Shown here: one piece after another, positions 32,940 through 40,190 of the stretch
Layout of the letters: every line of letters starts with the position of its first letter
Numbering within the stretch: the stretch's first letter is position 1
Virus record (IMG/VR): IMGVR_UViG_3300009610_000039
Coordinates: 1 to 46,992 of that record
DNA: 46,992 bases
Direction: 5' to 3' (one strand)
Source of the DNA: a virus
Notes under the pieces: generated by a model
Told to the model about the DNA's origin: nothing
What the model saw: only the letters and a program-made list of their open reading frames with translations
Database searches by the model: none
Translations under genes and position numbers: made by a program

Positions 32940-33404
32940 CTACGGCATGAAGCCGCTGCTAACCTTCTCTCCTCCTTCGCCACCGCCGCCCTTGAGGCCG
33001 GACTCGTCGAAGGACTTGATCTGGTTGATCTTGTTGCCAGCCTCGTATTCCTTGGTGGCCTTCTTGACGGCGACGACGAGGTTGACCTCGAGCTCGCCCT
33101 CCTGCTTGTCGAGCCAGTCCTCGATGTCCTCGTCTTTCCCGGGGCCAGTCGGCGCCGAGTCAACGAGCTGCTTCAAGACGAAGGGCGTGTACTCCGGTGG
33201 GAGCATCGCGTTCGTCCAGAGCTTCCGGTTCTCATAGGGACCGGACTGGATCGTGAACTCCAAGCTGTAGTAGTCCTTGTCAGGGTGCTTGGCGTTCTCA
33301 CTTGTCTGGCGGGTCTCCCAACCAGTGAGGAGTCCGTGGTATGTCCCGCGGGGAAGCGGATCGAAACCGCCACCTTGTACTCCATCAAAGTCGACAACAG
33401 GCAT
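32940..33404 (-). CDS. DUF669-like/ssDNA-binding protein
   Basis: 154 residues behind AAGGAG. PRGTYHGLLTGWETRQTSEN, then YYSLEFTIQSGPYENRKLW, is the OB-like pattern of phage DUF669 proteins, often encoded next to Sak4 ATPases and thought to bind single-stranded DNA. The end is Gly-rich, as in SSB tails. GC content is visibly higher than that of its neighbours, with host-like third positions, suggesting strong expression. Confidence 0.65.
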   Translation of the reverse strand: MPVVDFDGVQGGGFDPLPRGTYHGLLTGWETRQTSENAKHPDKDYYSLEFTIQSGPYENRKLWTNAMLPPEYTPFVLKQLVDSAPTGPGKDEDIEDWLDKQEGELEVNLVVAVKKATKEYEAGNKINQIKSFDESGLKGGGGEGGEKVSSGFMP

Positions 33405-33405
33405 C

Positions 33406-34215
33406 TTACTCTCCTTGAATCAGGGTGTGGATTTTGAACATTGTAGGATCCAGCATTACCTCTGGCATGCGTGAGGAACGATCCTTACACACAAACTCGT
33501 CCGTGCTGCTGGAGAGCACGAACCTATGGAGGGCTTCATCTGCGTCTTGGTCAAGCTCACCTGTCAGAGGATTCACCCTGACGTGCTTGGCATAGACGAA
33601 GAGAACAATGTCCATGAAGCCGGCGACTTCTTTCTTGAGCTTACCGGACAACATGGGGTTCTTTTTCATACGACCCTTCTTGTCTTCGCTCTCGTCCAAG
33701 AGCGCCGTGAAGACCGTATGCATGGGAAGATCGCGGAACCGACGAATAACTCGACGCATCTGCTCACCAAGCTTGCCCCATTCGCGAATGGAAGGGACAT
33801 CAGGATCTCGTTCCTCGTCCTCTTCGACAACAGCCTTCATGATGTCGCCCATGATCATTTTGTTGACTTCAGACAGGCTGTCAAGAACAAAGGTCTTGTA
33901 GCCGTGATCGGTTGTCAATAAGGTCTGGTACACTTGAACGAGTTCAGCCAGACTCTTGATGCGGACAACGTCGACGTTTGGATAGAAGGCCTTAAGCGAG
34001 AAGCTTCCACCTTCAACGTCGCCGATCAGTACAGGTGACATATCAGGTACATCGTCGGCACTTCCTGCTAGGACAGTTTTGCCTGCTCCAGGGTCTCCAT
34101 AGAGGAAGATGTTCATCCACGGAGGTGCTTGTCGAACTGATGTAAGAGTCAGCCCTCCAAAGCTACGTTCGGTTAACACAGATAGATCAGGCATTGGTTC
34201 TCGATTCTTTGACAA
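33406..34215 (-). CDS. RecA-fold ATPase, Sak4-like (AAA_24)
   Basis: 269 residues. Walker A GDPGAGKT at 40-47, Walker B YKTFVLDSLSEV, then MHTVFTALLDESEDKKG and a final domain that remains charged. This fits the phage nucleotide-binding Sak4 group, which promotes single-strand annealing with an SSB-like partner. It lies between the DUF669-like gene and the Cas4-like nuclease: a complete resection-annealing recombination set. It overlaps the nuclease gene by 29 bases. Confidence 0.8.
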   Translation of the reverse strand: MSKNREPMPDLSVLTERSFGGLTLTSVRQAPPWMNIFLYGDPGAGKTVLAGSADDVPDMSPVLIGDVEGGSFSLKAFYPNVDVVRIKSLAELVQVYQTLLTTDHGYKTFVLDSLSEVNKMIMGDIMKAVVEEDEERDPDVPSIREWGKLGEQMRRVIRRFRDLPMHTVFTALLDESEDKKGRMKKNPMLSGKLKKEVAGFMDIVLFVYAKHVRVNPLTGELDQDADEALHRFVLSSSTDEFVCKDRSSRMPEVMLDPTMFKIHTLIQGE

Positions 34216-35314
34216 AGGATTGGGTTAGGATCCACTCGTAGTCCTGACCTTCCATCTTTGCGAGGCAGGGAGCGGCTGTTGGACAGTTGTCACAAGCCCA
34301 TCGACCTGGATGAGGATAGATCCGAGGGTCGTTGATCATGTCTGCTGTCTCGTCTTTGATACGTTGGCGGATACCCATCAGCTCGTTAGTGTTCCGACTG
34401 ATCTCTGTACGCCGTACGTAGGTTGTTCCGAAGTCTTTCAGCCATTGTAGATGGTCTGCATACAACTCTACGTCCTCACCAGCTTCGGTGATGGTCTTCA
34501 AGTAGATGTCGTGGCTTGTGTATGCATTCTGACTAACACTAAACCGGCGTCCAAGTCGAATGACCTTGTTCTCATTAGGCGGTACAGGGTAACCTTTCAG
34601 GATCTCATTGTAGATAGCACCAGCAATACGAGTCCCAGTCATTAGGCTGTAACCCATAATGTAGGAGCCCATCTGTTCGTCCATCTCAAGGAAGCGCAGG
34701 TTGTCGGGCATGCGCGCTGTCGTCTTATGGTCAAGGATCCAGATGCGGCCTTCCTTGTCCTGGCACAACAGATCGATACGGCCTCGGAAGACTAATATAG
34801 TCCCAGCGGACTTTGGGCAGTACTCGAGTTGCTCTTCGTAGGTGTCATAGACCGGTACAACGAAATCATATTCAACACCGAGAGGTGTGATCCCGTAGTC
34901 AAGGTCACGCTTTTGTACCCACTCGAAGTAGTGGTATAACATACCTCGACCAAGGTCCATGTGCTCATCGAACTTTTCCTTCCAAGTATCGTCCAACACT
35001 TCCTGTTTGGTTACTCGGAGGTAACGCTTCTTGGTTTCATTCATGTGGTCCACGAACGCCTGGATAGCATTCATGATGACAGCTTCACGTTTAATACCAT
35101 CAGCTAAGACAAGAGACCACGTATCAGGGCAGTAGTAAACTTCCTCACCCTTATGAATGGCAGAACCAAAGAAGAACGGGGTAGGAGTCTCTTCAGGTTT
35201 CCAGCCTTGGCGCAGATCGCTCAGCCAGTTCCACCGCTCACGACATCCTTTGAACCCTTGAATGTCAGAGTTATGGATGTAAATAGGAGTTAGGCCTTCT
35301 GGGAAGTCGCCCAT
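34187..35314 (-). CDS. Cas4/RecB-like Fe-S exonuclease (PD-(D/E)XK)
   Basis: 375 residues from ATG 35314, six bases after AAAGGAGC; the longer frame to 35371 covers the promoter and is rejected. Motifs in order: Cys24 in FKGCRERW, GSAIHKGEE, VFRGRIDLL and WILDHKTTARM (catalytic Asp and Asp-x-Lys), QMGSYIMGY (QxxxY), and the C-terminal cluster CDNCPTAAPC. Four cysteines in this arrangement hold an Fe-S cluster in Cas4 and AddB nucleases. It resects DNA ends for the Sak4-like annealing protein. Confidence 0.85.
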   Translation of the reverse strand: MGDFPEGLTPIYIHNSDIQGFKGCRERWNWLSDLRQGWKPEETPTPFFFGSAIHKGEEVYYCPDTWSLVLADGIKREAVIMNAIQAFVDHMNETKKRYLRVTKQEVLDDTWKEKFDEHMDLGRGMLYHYFEWVQKRDLDYGITPLGVEYDFVVPVYDTYEEQLEYCPKSAGTILVFRGRIDLLCQDKEGRIWILDHKTTARMPDNLRFLEMDEQMGSYIMGYSLMTGTRIAGAIYNEILKGYPVPPNENKVIRLGRRFSVSQNAYTSHDIYLKTITEAGEDVELYADHLQWLKDFGTTYVRRTEISRNTNELMGIRQRIKDETADMINDPRIYPHPGRWACDNCPTAAPCLAKMEGQDYEWILTQSFVKESRTNA

Positions 35315-35338
35315 CCTTTGCTCCTTTCTTGTACTATT

Positions 35339-35396
35339 ATTATATAGTAAGTCAACTGTGAAAGTCAACACCAGTCGACTAACTTTTCCCTGGCAG
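35339..35396 (-). promoter_or_regulatory. Leftward promoter with upstream block, class 1
   Basis: On the minus strand TTGACT (35368-35363), 18 bases, TATAAT (35344-35339). TTGACT is repeated 7 bases further on. The block CTGCCAGGGAAAA (35396-35384) lies 15 bases upstream of the -35. The same 13 bases stand 14 bases upstream of the -35 of the promoter at 43432. It drives the nuclease-annealing-primase genes. Confidence 0.65.
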
Positions 35397-35405
35397 TATT
35401 GAGGA

Positions 35406-35495
35406 TTATCGCCTGGCTCGCTTGCTAAGAAGGATGACAGCGATTGCCAGAAGGATGATCGCCAGAAACTGGAACCACTCCCTGATCATCTCCAT
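35406..35495 (-). CDS. Tiny single-pass membrane peptide
   Basis: 29 residues from ATG 35495, or 27 from the ATG at 35489 that overlaps the upstream stop as ATGA. The middle (FLAIILLAIAVILL) is a clear membrane helix, followed by a basic KRARR end, predicting a cytoplasmic C-terminus. It is coupled to the secreted peptidoglycan hydrolase gene. Possible roles are holin-like helper or inhibitor; nothing more can be read from the sequence. Confidence 0.6.
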   Translation of the reverse strand: MEMIREWFQFLAIILLAIAVILLSKRARR

Positions 35496-36121
35496 GGGCT
35501 CATGCCTGACATGTCGTAGAGGACCTTAGCTCCACAGGCTTGTCGCTGCTTGTCTAGCGGTACGTCACTATTGAAATCTTGGTAGGAGTCGATGTCGCAG
35601 TCTTGACGTAAACGTGTAGCATAACCCGATCGGACATGGTTCTGATGTAGCTGCCAGTACCCGTGACAGCAGAAGGTCTTGACGCTATCTTCGTTTCTGC
35701 AGTTTGATTCACGCCAGCCCAAAGAGTCGAACACATCTGGTAGTCCTGCCTGTTGTCTATAGAACTTCATCTCTGCACAGTTATCTAGGCCGGCTGGTGC
35801 AAATGCTAGGCCATTCAATCCTGTAACTTGTGTGGCATTATTCTGTCGTACAGCCCCTCGTAGGGAGGCCAGAGTGACAGGTCCGGCTACACCATCGACT
35901 GATAATCCATTTGATTTCTGCCACGACTTCACTGCCTTCGTTGTTTGCGGACCATACTTGCCATCTACTGTGACCGTATACCCGAAAGCCTTTAGGCGCA
36001 TTTGAACTTCCGTGACCTCTGTCCCTGTGTCACCCGGTCCTGCTGCCTGGACTGCTTGGTAGGCTCCAATGACGAACCCTAAAGTGAACCCAATAATGGC
36101 AATCACCATGATGCGCTTCAT
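35486..36121 (-). CDS. Secreted peptidoglycan hydrolase with PG-binding domain
   Basis: 211 residues. The N-terminal MKRIMVIAIIGFTLGFVIGA is a signal peptide or signal-anchor, with an AxA-like site near residue 27. Residues about 30-92 are a peptidoglycan-binding_1 domain (VQMRLKAFGYTV, DGKYGPQTTKAVKSWQ, DGVAGPVTLASL). The C-terminal part has GWRESNCRNEDS with a Glu in the lysozyme/transglycosylase position and CCHGYWQLH. Six cysteines suggest disulfides outside the membrane. It is encoded among replication genes, not with the lysis cassette. Confidence 0.75.
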   Translation of the reverse strand: MKRIMVIAIIGFTLGFVIGAYQAVQAAGPGDTGTEVTEVQMRLKAFGYTVTVDGKYGPQTTKAVKSWQKSNGLSVDGVAGPVTLASLRGAVRQNNATQVTGLNGLAFAPAGLDNCAEMKFYRQQAGLPDVFDSLGWRESNCRNEDSVKTFCCHGYWQLHQNHVRSGYATRLRQDCDIDSYQDFNSDVPLDKQRQACGAKVLYDMSGMSPWR

Positions 36122-36591
36122 TGTGCTGTTCGCTTTAAGCTCAGTTCCGTCTGGAACGCTTGCATGTTGGACTTGGCTAGTCTGCGCAAGTCCTTCAGGT
36201 AGCCACGTACCATTTTAGGCACATGTCGATGAACACAGGGATCGGGCTGCTCTGCTAGATGCAGCAGGTACCGGTCAATGTCTGCGATGACATCTTGACA
36301 GGCCGCTATGTCCATCTGCAGCTTTGCAATCCGTTCCTGTCGTTGCTGACCTGCGTTGGGTGCTGGCTTGGCAGTACCATCTCGCAGTTCTGTCAACAGC
36401 TTGGGCAATGGCATGTCTAACTCGTTGGTCATGCTCTCCTCTTTCATGAAGCCCCAATTACCAGGGCAGTTACATTCGAAGCAGTTCCTAGGTTCACCAC
36501 AAACTTCGCAGCGCTCAAAGGCTATCGCAACAGTATGCCTATCAATACCCGTTATGCCTGTCGCTCTTGAGTGGCAGTCGTTACAGATCAT
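36118..36591 (-). CDS. Zinc-ribbon and coiled-coil protein
   Basis: 157 residues, start and stop both in ATGA overlaps. Residues 1-45 hold zinc-ligand pairs (MICNDCHSRATG, CEVCGEPRNCFECNC). The rest is helical with Gln/Arg/Leu-rich stretches (QQRQERIAKLQMDIAACQDV). A shorter product could start at Met49 or Met54 behind GAGAGG-like sites. Function unknown; the architecture suggests nucleic-acid or protein binding. Confidence 0.6.
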   Translation of the reverse strand: MICNDCHSRATGITGIDRHTVAIAFERCEVCGEPRNCFECNCPGNWGFMKEESMTNELDMPLPKLLTELRDGTAKPAPNAGQQRQERIAKLQMDIAACQDVIADIDRYLLHLAEQPDPCVHRHVPKMVRGYLKDLRRLAKSNMQAFQTELSLKRTAQ

Positions 36592-36809
36592 TCTACAATG
36601 CCCATCTTGATAAGGACATCTGTGAACTCTTTGGCGATGACAATGTTCTCTGGGTGGTTCTTAGTCCCACGCTTGACTTCCCAGTTAAGGAACAAGTTGG
36701 CGTGCAAACCATTTTCGATGTAATGTAGTACAGTAGCTTCGACCTCTTCACGTCTTAGCGGTCCAGACTCTACCCATGTAGTGCCGTTTATTCTATGCAT
36801 CAGTGCCAT
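36588..36809 (-). CDS. Hypothetical small protein
   Basis: 73 residues from ATG 36809, which has GAAGG upstream; a second Met three codons later is possible. The longer frame to 36920 lies within the DJ-1-like gene and is rejected. The sequence has a short strand (INGTTWVESGPLRREEV), a helix (EATVLHYIENGLHANLFL) and a basic turn. It overlaps the previous gene by 17 bases. No family recognised. Confidence 0.6.
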   Translation of the reverse strand: MALMHRINGTTWVESGPLRREEVEATVLHYIENGLHANLFLNWEVKRGTKNHPENIVIAKEFTDVLIKMGIVE

Positions 36810-37437
36810 TTTCGCGGGCCCTTCTTTCCTTGATCTGTTCAACAATGGCGATAGGCTTGCGCTCTCGTCCATGAGGAGTGAAGCCACTGTCAACCAATCC
36901 TGTGGTAACATCTTCCCCATTCAGTACTTTGACAAACATTTCTGCCCACATTGTAGTGGCCATTTGATTCTCGGCTGTAACAACTCGTCCATCGACTGAG
37001 ACAGTCAACGTAGAAAGATTAGCTCCACCTAGCCGAAGCTTTTGTCTGCTACGTACTAATGGGAAGAAGGACACTTGCACACCTTCAACAACCTGCCACA
37101 GGGAGGGCACGGAACAACAAATTGCTGCCAGTGGTTTCTTCTCGAAGTCAAAGGCCCTGACAAGTGCTTGTGCCTGCGGATCATCCCAATAAGCTTCGGT
37201 GTCCTTCATGTTGCCTGATACAATCATGAACGCATTGAACTCGTCGACAACCTTTTCGGGATCAACTGAGTCAAGCGTCCGCTCAAGAACATTGCGACGT
37301 CCGGTGAGCTCGTCAGCAACTTCTAGGTCAGTTGAGATGACTTCAAAGGTCTTCCCAGCGTCAGCCAAGACACCTAGTGCTGTCCAAAGCTCATGCCCGT
37401 TATATCTGCGGGCCACAAGTAATAGAACGTCCTTCAC
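36793..37437 (-). CDS. DJ-1/PfpI-superfamily protein
   Basis: 214 residues, GTG start in a GTGA overlap. The opening VLLLVARRYNGHELWTALGV...GKTFEVIST and the block FNAFMIVSGNMKDTEAY...PLAAICCSVPSLW are the DJ-1/PfpI fold, with the nucleophile-elbow Cys at 107 or 108. Family members are amidotransferase-like, deglycase or hydrolase enzymes. The C-terminus has a class-I-like TAENQMATTMWAEMFV segment in which the usual pattern is recognisable. A role in converting preQ0 in the modification pathway is conceivable but unproven. Confidence 0.7.
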   Translation of the reverse strand: MKDVLLLVARRYNGHELWTALGVLADAGKTFEVISTDLEVADELTGRRNVLERTLDSVDPEKVVDEFNAFMIVSGNMKDTEAYWDDPQAQALVRAFDFEKKPLAAICCSVPSLWQVVEGVQVSFFPLVRSRQKLRLGGANLSTLTVSVDGRVVTAENQMATTMWAEMFVKVLNGEDVTTGLVDSGFTPHGRERKPIAIVEQIKERRARENGTDA

Positions 37438-37805
37438 TTGGTGATCTGTCCTCTCTCGACAGCGGCACGCGACTGCACTTCATCTGGAGTAATGGGCATT
37501 GGCGGCAAGTCTGCCTCAGTCAGCTCGTGACCCTCGGTGCCTTTAGCATTCGGATCCTCGCGGATACGTGCCAAGTAGATTTCACCTTGGCGGCTAAAGA
37601 TTTCGACAGGCAGACTGTGCGATGAGATGTAGGCACGCAACGATGAGTACAGCCCTTGAAAGCTGTTCTGCATTCCAGTACGATCCACCATCACAAGGTC
37701 TTCATTGCTCTCCAGGAACATCTTCAAGATGGGATAGCTGACACGTCCTCGACGGCCTTCTCTCACATTGTTGATGCTGGCCGGATCTACCGGTACAAGT
37801 TTCAT
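37434..37805 (-). CDS. Hypothetical protein downstream of SNF2 helicase
   Basis: 123 residues from ATG 37805, in ATGA overlap with the helicase stop; the longer frame to 37844 is rejected. The core GRRGRVSYPILKMFLESNED...MQNSFQGLYSSLRAYISS looks like a small alpha-beta fold that ends in a strand (PVEIFSRQGEIYLARI), a form seen in small winged-helix-like phage proteins. The C-terminal 45 residues are Pro/Glu-rich and disordered. No function assigned. Confidence 0.6.
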   Translation of the reverse strand: MKLVPVDPASINNVREGRRGRVSYPILKMFLESNEDLVMVDRTGMQNSFQGLYSSLRAYISSHSLPVEIFSRQGEIYLARIREDPNAKGTEGHELTEADLPPMPITPDEVQSRAAVERGQITK

Positions 37806-39217
37806 TTCTTGTCGTCTCCTAACAGTTGCTTGATCCAACTCCACTTCATAGCGACTCTGTCCTTCTTGTCTGTTTCGATTGTTCCTTCCACATAGATGTC
37901 AATAACGTCTACGACATTTAACTGGCCCATACGATCAAGTCTGTCTTCTGCCTGATTGTTCTTTGCCGGTGACCAGTCTCTGGAAAGGAAGATAATGCAG
38001 GATGACTTGAATAAGTCAATACCCTCTCCGCCAGCTCCAATAGTTCCTAAGAAGACATCCACGTCTCCCCTCTGGAAAGACTCTACAGCCGTTACACGAT
38101 CTGTCTGTTTGACATCTCCAGTGACCTTTACGTAATCGATTTTGGACTTCTTCAGACGCTCTTCGAACAAGGTCAGTAGCTGTTTGAAGGCCGAATAGAT
38201 TACAACTGGTTGTCCTTCATCGAGTCGTTCTTGCATTAAGTCCCACGCAACATCACATTTGGGACTAGGCTCGCTCATGTGAACCTTGTCGTCCTTATCG
38301 ATGATGCAGTAGGCACATGCGAACTGTTGCTGTCGGACTAATCTAGAAATGACTGCGTTCGCTATAATGGGTGAGAGCTCGTCCTCATCGGTCGCGCCTT
38401 CCTCTTCCATCTTCGTATGAACCCAGGCGACCATCTCTTCAGTCATCTGCTTGTAAGCCGCCACTTGCAACTCTGACATCTGACACCAGTACTCCATAGG
38501 GTTCTTCTTGAGATGCGGAAGCACCTCTGACTTGAGTCGCCGAATGGTGTACATCGAAATGAGGTGTTGCAGTTCCTCTTCGTTCTGAGGTCCAACTACC
38601 TTCATGAACTTTTGATTGCCTCCATAAGAGGACAGCTCTTGTCTGGTATACCTCTTGCGGAAGTTCCAGTACGATCTCCACGAGCCAGGATACAGCCAGT
38701 TCAAGATACTCCAAAGGTCGTCCGGCATCCCTGTGGAAGGAGTGCCGCTAAGCCCCGTTTTGTACTGCGTAGGAACCTTCTTGATGGCCTTCGCAGCCTT
38801 GGTATCTTTGTTCTTGATACGGTGCACTTCGTCAGCAATGATGTGCAGCCATGGTTCCTTACTGAGATAGTCCACCAACATAATCTGGACGGCTTCCCAA
38901 TGCATGACTAGTACATCGGCATTCTCGTTCTTGAACTGCAGCCAAGATCGACCACGTGCTTTAGGGTCGAGCATGACTACCTTAAGATGAGGTTGCATCA
39001 TCTGAAAGTGCTTGTACCAACTATAAACGACAGCGCCAGCTGGACATACTACAAGCGTTTTCCCATTAGGGAAGTCTTGTCGTCGTACAGCATCAAGTGC
39101 AACTGCCATAACAGTCTTGCCTGTTCCCATCTCGTCAAAGATGGCGCAGTTAGGAATGTCAGGAGGCGCGAACTTGTTGACTGCTTCTATTTGGTAAGGG
39201 CGTAGTTCAATCGGCAT
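37802..39217 (-). CDS. SNF2-family DNA helicase/translocase
   Basis: 471 residues from ATG 39217 (MPIELRPYQ); the open frame to 39475 lies over the zinc-ribbon gene. Motif I is DEMGTGKT (28-35), motif II IIADEVHRIKN, motif III LSGTPSTG, motif V GEGIDLF and motif VI QAEDRLDRMGQ. An inserted Cys-containing stretch (FACAYCII) precedes the second RecA lobe. SNF2 proteins move along duplex DNA and are common in phage replication and recombination modules. Confidence 0.9.
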   Translation of the reverse strand: MPIELRPYQIEAVNKFAPPDIPNCAIFDEMGTGKTVMAVALDAVRRQDFPNGKTLVVCPAGAVVYSWYKHFQMMQPHLKVVMLDPKARGRSWLQFKNENADVLVMHWEAVQIMLVDYLSKEPWLHIIADEVHRIKNKDTKAAKAIKKVPTQYKTGLSGTPSTGMPDDLWSILNWLYPGSWRSYWNFRKRYTRQELSSYGGNQKFMKVVGPQNEEELQHLISMYTIRRLKSEVLPHLKKNPMEYWCQMSELQVAAYKQMTEEMVAWVHTKMEEEGATDEDELSPIIANAVISRLVRQQQFACAYCIIDKDDKVHMSEPSPKCDVAWDLMQERLDEGQPVVIYSAFKQLLTLFEERLKKSKIDYVKVTGDVKQTDRVTAVESFQRGDVDVFLGTIGAGGEGIDLFKSSCIIFLSRDWSPAKNNQAEDRLDRMGQLNVVDVIDIYVEGTIETDKKDRVAMKWSWIKQLLGDDKK

Positions 39218-39491
39218 GATGTCGTTCTTTAAGAACGTCCTCCCTGATAAGGTCTCCGCAGCGATTACACCAGGCTTCTCGAACCATGTCTCTGCTTTTG
39301 TCCAGCCAGTATGTCCATGTGATTTCCTTCCACGGAATGCGGTGATGGCAGCTCTTACATCGGACGCCAAGGTCTCTTCCGGCTTTGAGTTCGTCGAGAG
39401 AGACCTCTGCCTGTGTTCCGGCGAGTACGCCTTCCACCTTCCGCTTTCGTCGAAACGTCTTGTAGGTGTACTCATAGTCCGAAGAACTCAT
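39207..39491 (-). CDS. Zinc-ribbon protein
   Basis: 94 residues. Two CxxC pairs, CKSCHHRIPW and WCNRCGDLI, are 27 residues apart and separated by a Trp-rich strand (WTYWLDKSRD), giving a four-Cys zinc ribbon. The N-terminus is basic (TFRRKRKVEG). It overlaps both neighbours by 11-20 bases. The same DNA read in the helicase frame has no such pattern, which supports this frame. Probable nucleic-acid binding. Confidence 0.65.
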   Translation of the reverse strand: MSSSDYEYTYKTFRRKRKVEGVLAGTQAEVSLDELKAGRDLGVRCKSCHHRIPWKEITWTYWLDKSRDMVREAWCNRCGDLIREDVLKERHHAD

Positions 39492-39681
39492 CAGTCTTCT
39501 TTACGTCTATGACCTTGCGTCCACATCTGCAGAGTTCTACCTCAATGTGTTTGTTACGAATGTGATGGTAAATGTTCTGGGGAGTAAAGTGCCTCAGCCT
39601 GGCATATTCTCTAGGTGTGAGGAACCCTACTTCGGTCGCTTGATCCTCCAGATCGAAACGATCCAGGTCCTCCGGATCCAT
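39472..39681 (-). CDS. Small helix-turn-helix DNA-binding protein
   Basis: 69 residues behind GAAAGGAGC. The core LTPREYARLRHFTPQNIYHH then IRNKHIEVELCRCG is an excisionase/MerR-like helix-turn-helix with a wing. It is the first gene after composite element A, whose end lies 7 bases before the ribosome site, so autoregulation through the TAGAC sites is likely (inference). It could be the regulator acting on both copies of the element, or a recombination directionality factor, though no integrase is seen. Confidence 0.7.
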   Translation of the reverse strand: MDPEDLDRFDLEDQATEVGFLTPREYARLRHFTPQNIYHHIRNKHIEVELCRCGRKVIDVKKTDEFFGL

Positions 39682-39696
39682 TGATGCTCCTTTCGT

Positions 39697-39792
39697 TTAT
39701 AGACGCATATAGACCGTTGTCTATGCGAGTCTAACCGTTGCCCGAGCGCTCTGCGCGAGAGTAGTAACAGACGATGGTAGACTCGAATAGAC
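39697..39792 (-). promoter_or_regulatory. Composite palindromic element, copy A, with an extra half-site
   Basis: On the minus strand AGAGCGC (39752-39746), ten bases, then the 39-base block (39735-39697) with GTTAGACTCGCATAGAC and GTCTATATGCGTCTATAA. A separate half-site TAGACTCGAATAGAC lies at 39778-39792 in the opposite orientation, 44 bases from its inverted partner. TAGACA-N16-TATAAA inside the block is a plausible leftward promoter for the helix-turn-helix gene. This region is the 111-base gap between genes. Confidence 0.75.
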
Positions 39793-39882
39793 TTAGTCGT
39801 GTGGCATCAGGAAGCTAAGGATCAAGGCAATAAAGACAAGTGCGAGAAATACTACCAAGCACCACTTAAGAACCTCAATCAT
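39793..39882 (-). CDS. Tiny single-pass membrane peptide
   Basis: 29 residues, ATG in an ATGA overlap with the zinc-ribbon gene, with GGGAAG a few bases upstream. The core (LVVFLALVFIALILSF) is a strong membrane helix; the flanks are Glu/Lys at the N-terminus and His-Asp at the C-terminus. The stop touches the half-site of element A. Same size and layout as the peptide at 35406-35495, but the sequences are not clearly related. Confidence 0.6.
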   Translation of the reverse strand: MIEVLKWCLVVFLALVFIALILSFLMPHD

Positions 39883-40190
39883 TCCACTTCCCGGCTGTCC
39901 CTTAAGTCTCGTCCTACAGCGTCCTCAACAGTACGCATGCCTGCCGACAATCTATCATTGGACAGATTCTGAAAGGTTTTAGGACCTCGATTTTCATCCG
40001 GCTTTGGAACTGTACCGTCGATTCGAATCTGTACAGCCCATCGTTCGCCTACATCGCGGCATCGAGTATTGATGCACCGGAAGAACTTGATGACGCCATC
40101 TCCAGATGGTGCCTTGTTCTCTGCTACTTCGTCACCAGCTTCATGACAAGTAGGGCAACGACGTGCCTCTTCAAACAATGTGTCAGGCAA
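39879..40190 (-). CDS. Zinc-ribbon protein
   Basis: 103 residues from a TTG at 40190 six bases after GGAGG; an ATG at 40247 has no usable site. One zinc ribbon: CPTCHEAG, then FFRCINTRCRDVGERW. After it a strand (AVQIRIDGTVP) and a charged helical tail. The pattern resembles small ribbon proteins that contact DNA or RNA polymerase. It overlaps the winged-helix gene by 8 bases. Confidence 0.6.
   Translation of the reverse strand: MPDTLFEEARRCPTCHEAGDEVAENKAPSGDGVIKFFRCINTRCRDVGERWAVQIRIDGTVPKPDENRGPKTFQNLSNDRLSAGMRTVEDAVGRDLRDSREVE

Noticed and set aside
39218-39475. N-terminal extension of the SNF2 helicase
   Set aside because: The extension overlaps a four-Cys zinc-ribbon gene and shows no helicase-related sequence; ATG 39217 gives the normal helicase start.
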